A DNA stretch of 8,606 bases, taken from NCBI GenBank assembly GCA_027057815.1, contig JALURD010000218.1, positions 1 through 8,606 on the forward strand, in the 5' to 3' direction. Numbering within the stretch: position 1 is the stretch's first letter; each line of letters begins with the position of its first letter. A program made the translations under genes and the position numbers. Below are positions 5,561 through 8,606 of this stretch, one piece after another. Under the pieces are notes generated by a model. It did not search any database, was not told the origin of the DNA, and worked only from the letters and a program-made list of their open reading frames with translations. Origin of the DNA: Acidilobaceae archaeon (GTDB lineage Archaea; Thermoproteota; Thermoprotei_A; Sulfolobales; Acidilobaceae).

Positions 5561-7594
5561 TCAGGCTGCTAGCACTATCCTCACGCCCTCAGGCACCCTG
5601 ACTGGCACGAATGGTATGCCGGTCCCGCTGTAGAACTTGCTAAACCACTCGTAGAAGTGAAGCCTGAGGTTATGCGCGAACGCTATGATACCCTCCAGCG
5701 CCGCCGTCAGCAGGTTTCCAATCACGTACACTACTAAGCCTGCGATGAAGAGTGCTGGGCCTCCCTCGAGTAGCGGCTCCGACATTATCGTGAAGCCCAT
5801 CATTAGGCCTGAGTGTGCTAGGCTTAGGCCCATGATCCTGAGGAAGCTTGGGATGTTACCCATAACCATCAATATCGTCTCGAACGCCTCCATGAACGCT
5901 GTCCCGAAGTGGGCTCCGTGACCCCTTGCCAGGCCGATTATAGGCTCCCCTAGGAGTAGCCATACTAGACCCGTTATTGCCCCGTAGAATACTAGCTTGG
6001 AGAGCAGGGTCTCCCTAGGACCGAATATCGCCTCGTTAAGAACGCCCCCCGCAACGTGTGGATCGAGTGATAACAGAAACGGCGTCGTGGCGCTGGCGAA
6101 GAATATGAACTTGGGTATCTTCACTCCCACCGCCTCGTCTATCTCGCGCTTAAGGAACGCGTCAACGACCCCGAGTAGTGTGCCGAAGAATAGCATAAAG
6201 GCTCCGACCCAAAGCGATATACCTATGCTGCGATAGACTAGCAGGCTTACAAGCTCTTCCTCGCCTTCCGCTGCTGCGTGTAATGGCGAGGAGAGTGGTG
6301 GCGTCTCAAATCCAAGCGCCTTCCACATTTCAACGAGAGGCTTCCCGCCCAGCGGGCCGAAGAATTCCGCCGCTAGGATCCCTCCAACTATGCCAGCTAT
6401 CCCCAGTATTGCCCCGAGTATCCCCCAGTCCCTGCTCCTCTTCATCATGTAGAAGTACGCGAACGCTAGCACCAGGAGCCCGTGGCCGGCGTCGGGGAAC
6501 ATGAGGCCGAATATGACGGGTATAGTTACTGCCATGAACACCGTGGGTACTATCTCGTTGGGGTCGGGGTGCCCGTAGAGTTCCAGCACCCTCTGGAACG
6601 GCTTTAGGAAACCTGGAATGTCTACCTTGCTGGGGACTTTCTCTTCAGCCCTCCTGACGCCGAGGCTGAGCGCTAGGTAGGCGCCCCCAGTAGCATCCCT
6701 AAGTATCCTTTCTAGTCTCCTCCGATCCCTCACGTCGACGTATCCCCTGATCACTGCCATGGTCTTGGTGCGAGCCGTGTTGGCTATGATTTTGAGGGCC
6801 TCTCTTAGCACGTAAACTTTAGTATAGTACTCTGCCAGCCTGTCGGATATACTCCTCAAGTTCTCCTTAATGGTCTCTATCCTGTCAATTATCTTCCTTA
6901 GAGCTTCTGAGACTTCAGCGTACGCTTTGGCAGGGTTACCCGGTATCCCCTCCGGGAGCCTGAGCGGCGACCAGCCCAGCCTCCTCAGATCACCTACCGC
7001 TGAGTGCACCCTGGCAGGCACTCCAGCAACTGCTACTAGCACCTCCCTCGCGCTCACCTCATCAACTGCTACGACCACTCCGTGCTTTGAGGCTAATTCA
7101 CCTAAACGAGCCGCCGCCTCGACGGGCGCGAAGCCCACGGCAAACGCTACATGCTTGAGCTGTGTCGACACTTTCCTTATATCAGCATCCACGTGTTTAA
7201 TCGATTCTAGTATTGCACGTATCGCCTGTAGCTCCTGAAGCCTAGCTTCAAGGTCCGCTATCTCCGAAACACCAGCCTCGAACTCTCTCTCAACGTCAGA
7301 ATACTCCTTTGAGACGTCGCCTACAGCATCAACCCACCTGTTAACCCTAACCTCAATGCCCCGGACAAGCCTAGGCTCGAGGTCAATCGCCCGGAAGAAC
7401 GACTCAAGCTTAGACACCTTCTCAGTCGCTGCGTTGAAGGCTTGCACTAGACTCCTGTCAACACCGTTGCCGAGCTCCCTAGGAGGCTTCTCCACGTGGA
7501 GGAGGCCCGACTCGGCTAGGGCCTTGACTACACTATCATATACCCTATGGGGGACGCTTATCACTACCTCCTCGACCCTGCGTGGCAGCAGCAA
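5561..7594 (-). CDS. atpI: A-type (V/A-type) ATP synthase subunit I, membrane stator subunit a
   Basis: Subunit I forms the membrane half-channel that works against the proteolipid ring in the archaeal A-type ATP synthase. With the TTG at 7594 it is 677 residues and begins MLLPRRVEEVVISVP, as the family does; the residues upstream (open to 7780) are Pro/Arg-rich and do not fit. Residues 1 to about 345 form the cytoplasmic domain with coiled coils near 100-140 and 230-265. Membrane segments follow from about 350, beginning in the stretch containing FGLMFPDAGHGLL, with seven or so more hydrophobic segments. The essential stator arginine is R586 in SFLRIMGLSLAH, and the conserved last helix has E635 and R644 in EGIIAFAHNLRLHFYEW. 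A GAGAGGGGG tract 5 bases before the TTG is the ribosome site. The gene is separated from other atp genes by strand: atpF and atpE diverge from it. It converges on padR. Confidence 0.95.
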   Translation of the reverse strand: MLLPRRVEEVVISVPHRVYDSVVKALAESGLLHVEKPPRELGNGVDRSLVQAFNAATEKVSKLESFFRAIDLEPRLVRGIEVRVNRWVDAVGDVSKEYSDVEREFEAGVSEIADLEARLQELQAIRAILESIKHVDADIRKVSTQLKHVAFAVGFAPVEAAARLGELASKHGVVVAVDEVSAREVLVAVAGVPARVHSAVGDLRRLGWSPLRLPEGIPGNPAKAYAEVSEALRKIIDRIETIKENLRSISDRLAEYYTKVYVLREALKIIANTARTKTMAVIRGYVDVRDRRRLERILRDATGGAYLALSLGVRRAEEKVPSKVDIPGFLKPFQRVLELYGHPDPNEIVPTVFMAVTIPVIFGLMFPDAGHGLLVLAFAYFYMMKRSRDWGILGAILGIAGIVGGILAAEFFGPLGGKPLVEMWKALGFETPPLSSPLHAAAEGEEELVSLLVYRSIGISLWVGAFMLFFGTLLGVVDAFLKREIDEAVGVKIPKFIFFASATTPFLLSLDPHVAGGVLNEAIFGPRETLLSKLVFYGAITGLVWLLLGEPIIGLARGHGAHFGTAFMEAFETILMVMGNIPSFLRIMGLSLAHSGLMMGFTIMSEPLLEGGPALFIAGLVVYVIGNLLTAALEGIIAFAHNLRLHFYEWFSKFYSGTGIPFVPVRVPEGVRIVLAA

Positions 7595-7614
7595 CTCGGC
7601 CCCCTCTCTACCAT
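7564..7614 (-). other. Possible 16-codon upstream reading frame in the atpI leader
   Basis: On the minus strand an ATG at 7614-7612 is preceded by AAGGAG (7628-7623) with an 8-base spacer, a better start signal than atpI's own TTG. It reads 16 codons (MVERGPSCCCHAGSRR) to a TAG at 7566-7564, overlapping the atpI start in another frame. It may be a translated leader peptide or chance. Alternatively one missing base in the GGGGG run would make this ATG the true atpI start, yielding MVERGAELLLP. Confidence 0.25.
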
Positions 7615-7668
7615 CAGCTCTGCTCCTTGCCCTTTCACTCCCGGGTGCCGGCGTGTAGGGAATGGGTT

Positions 7669-7680
7669 GGATAAAAGCTT
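7669..7680 (-). promoter_or_regulatory. Candidate TATA box for atpI, perhaps shared with atpF
   Basis: Read on the minus strand this is AAGCTTTTATCC, preceded by CTTG, similar to the padR promoter (CTTGAA then TTTTA). It predicts an atpI start near 7648 and a leader of about 54 bases. The same element read on the plus strand (GGATAAAAGC) would place an atpF start near 7700, about 26 bases before its TTG. It is the only clear AT-rich block between the divergent genes. Confidence 0.45.
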
Positions 7681-7698
7681 CAAGTACCCTTGCACCCC

Positions 7699-7708
7699 AG
7701 CCTAGGCT
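7699..7708. repeat. Perfect 10-bp palindrome upstream of atpF
   Basis: AGCCTAGGCT is its own reverse complement and falls at the expected atpF transcription start, just before the in-frame stop at 7708-7710. A regulator site is possible but one short palindrome is weak evidence. Confidence 0.4.
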
Positions 7709-7725
7709 AGGCGGGTTGGTTAGAG

Positions 7726-8028
7726 TTGGCTGAGGAGGGTAGGAAGGTCGTAGTGATAGGGGATCGGGACACGCTCCCACTCTTCAGGACCGCGGGCTTA
7801 GCAGTTGCAGAGGCATACTCGACAAGTGAAGCCGTGGAGGTGATGAGGCGGGAGGCCGGGAACACGGCGCTCTTCATAGTGTTGAAGCATATTGTAGACG
7901 ATGAGGAGAGGCTCAGGAGGGAGGCTTCCAAGCTGGGGGTTCAAGTCCTAATATTAGCTACTAAGTGGGCACCCGCTAAGCCCATGAGGGTGGAAGAGCT
8001 GATAGCGAAGGCCCTCGGGATAGGGTGA
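7726..8028 (+). CDS. atpF: A-type ATP synthase subunit F
   Basis: Small central-stalk subunit, 100 residues, matching the family length of about 100. It binds subunit D in the rotor and modulates coupling in the A1 head. The family N-terminus is clear: KVVVIGDRDTLPLFRTAGL at 7-25, a Rossmann-like first strand and loop, and a later hydrophobic strand LFIVLKHIVDDEERL around 49-63. The C-terminal helix ends VEELIAKALGIG. The TTG at 7726 is the only usable start: a TAG at 7708-7710 closes the frame upstream, and the next GTG (V10) would remove the first strand. Its own ribosome site is poor (GGTTGG), consistent with a short leader. Its TGA is embedded in the ribosome site of atpE, so F and E are translated together. 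It diverges from atpI. Confidence 0.9.
   Translation: MAEEGRKVVVIGDRDTLPLFRTAGLAVAEAYSTSEAVEVMRREAGNTALFIVLKHIVDDEERLRREASKLGVQVLILATKWAPAKPMRVEELIAKALGIG
8023..8028 (+). promoter_or_regulatory. atpE ribosome binding site overlapping the atpF stop codon
   Basis: GGGTGA at 8023-8028 matches the archaeal Shine-Dalgarno core. It contains the TGA of atpF and lies 6 bases before GTG 8035, which fixes that GTG as the atpE start and suggests coupled translation. Confidence 0.7.
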
Positions 8029-8034
8029 CGCGTC

Positions 8035-8606
8035 GTGTCCAAGCTTTACGGTGACCCGGCTAGGGTTGGCGAGGAGGCTGCTAGGGCTGAGCTGGAGAAG
8101 GCCCTCCGCGAGCTGGAGGAGGCCTACAAGGCCGCTCAGGCGTTGCTGGACGATAAGAGGAGGCAGCTACTTAGGTCAGCCGTGGAGAGAGCGATGGAGG
8201 CCTACCTGCAGGCGCTGGAGAGGTTGAGGAGCGAGGAGTCTAAGAGGGAGCTCCAGCTCAGGACACGCGTGGCCGAGGAGAAGAACAAGTACCTGGACGA
8301 GGTCATAAGGAGGGCTATGAAGAGAATCAAGGCTGAGAAGGCTGGCGCTGAGTGGTACGAGAGGTACATGAGGAGGGTGCTTGAGGCCGCGGCCGCTGAG
8401 GCCTCCGAGCACGGGGGCTTCATAGTCAGCGTTGCAGCGGAGGACCTGGAGCTTGCCAGGAAGATCGCCGAGGGTCTTGAGGGCATCGAGGTGTCCAGTG
8501 AGCCAGCTGACATCCTGGGAGGGATAATCGCGCGGTCTAGGGACGGCTCGGTCACGCTAGACTATACACTGGATTTCCTTATAAGGGAGGCTGAGTCAAG
8601 GCTTAG
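8035..8606 (+). CDS. atpE: A-type ATP synthase subunit E, 3' partial
   Basis: Peripheral-stalk subunit that, with its partner stalk subunit, ties the A3B3 head to subunit I. The frame runs from GTG 8035 off the right edge: 190 whole codons plus two bases, without a stop, close to the usual family length of about 190-200, so only a few residues should be missing. Residues 1 to about 105 are a long, very charged coiled coil (Ala, Glu, Lys, Arg, Leu). The globular C-terminal domain follows from about 126: GGFIVSVAAEDLELARKI at 127-144, then the family turn ADILGGIIARSRDGSVTLDY at 158-177, then LDFLIREAESRL, where subunit E normally contacts subunit A or B. It starts 6 bases after atpF, so the two form an operon; A, B and D would be expected next, but lie outside the window. 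Confidence 0.93.
   Translation, partial: MSKLYGDPARVGEEAARAELEKALRELEEAYKAAQALLDDKRRQLLRSAVERAMEAYLQALERLRSEESKRELQLRTRVAEEKNKYLDEVIRRAMKRIKAEKAGAEWYERYMRRVLEAAAAEASEHGGFIVSVAAEDLELARKIAEGLEGIEVSSEPADILGGIIARSRDGSVTLDYTLDFLIREAESRL

Noticed and set aside
7595..7780. 62-residue N-terminal extension of subunit I up to 7780
   Set aside because: It is Pro/Arg-rich, overlaps the divergent atpF coding region, and the family N-terminus begins cleanly at the TTG at 7594 with a purine-rich ribosome site.
8202..8555. Minus-strand open frames opposite atpE
   Set aside because: They are antisense to a clear subunit E gene and are Ser/Leu-rich reflections of its Glu/Lys/Arg coiled coil.

Overview
The window looks like chromosomal DNA of a hyperthermophilic crenarchaeon, most likely of the Desulfurococcales/Acidilobales type. 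The signs are archaeal A-type ATPase subunits (I, F and E), GC-rich sequence with heavy AGG/AGA arginine use, purine-rich coding strands, many GTG and TTG starts, short TATA-type promoter candidates and tight gene packing. Genus cannot be fixed from the sequence alone.

Layout, left to right. (1) Bases 1-2480: a RecQ-type superfamily 2 helicase on the plus strand, open through the left edge and so missing its N-terminus. It carries an unusual cysteine-bearing C-terminal extension. (2) 2545-4149: a 534-residue protein of no family I recognise, on the same strand 64 bases downstream, probably a functional partner of the helicase. (3) 4142-4813, minus strand: a HAD-superfamily hydrolase whose stop region overlaps the end of the previous gene by 8 bases. 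(4) 4814-5060: a 247-base divergent promoter region, the longest gene-free stretch. (5) 5061-5543: a PadR-family winged-helix regulator. (6) 5561-7594, minus strand: the large membrane subunit I of the A-type ATPase, converging on padR with a 17-base gap. (7) 7595-7725: a compact divergent promoter region with one clear TATA-like element. (8) 7726-8028 and 8035-8606: ATPase subunit F followed 6 bases later by subunit E, which runs off the right edge a few residues short of its expected end.

How the genes work together. Subunits I, F and E belong to one machine: I is the membrane stator partner of the proteolipid ring, E is a peripheral stalk and F is part of the central rotor stalk. Here I is split off and transcribed away from F-E. 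The A, B and D subunits probably follow E beyond the window, but that is inference. The helicase plus unknown protein form a separate two-gene block that is the best candidate for an undescribed DNA-processing or defence module. The evidence is only adjacency, shared strand and the odd helicase architecture; no nuclease, methylase or toxin is visible in the window. The PadR and HAD genes share a divergent intergenic region, with nothing in the sequence fixing their targets.

Oddities worth checking are a perfect 17-bp inverted repeat that starts at base 1, a DEGH motif II and a cluster of cysteines in the helicase, a HAD enzyme without the usual second aspartate, a well-placed small upstream reading frame in the subunit I leader, and an apparently shared TATA element between atpI and atpF. 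I see no tRNA, rRNA, CRISPR array, insertion sequence or phage gene.
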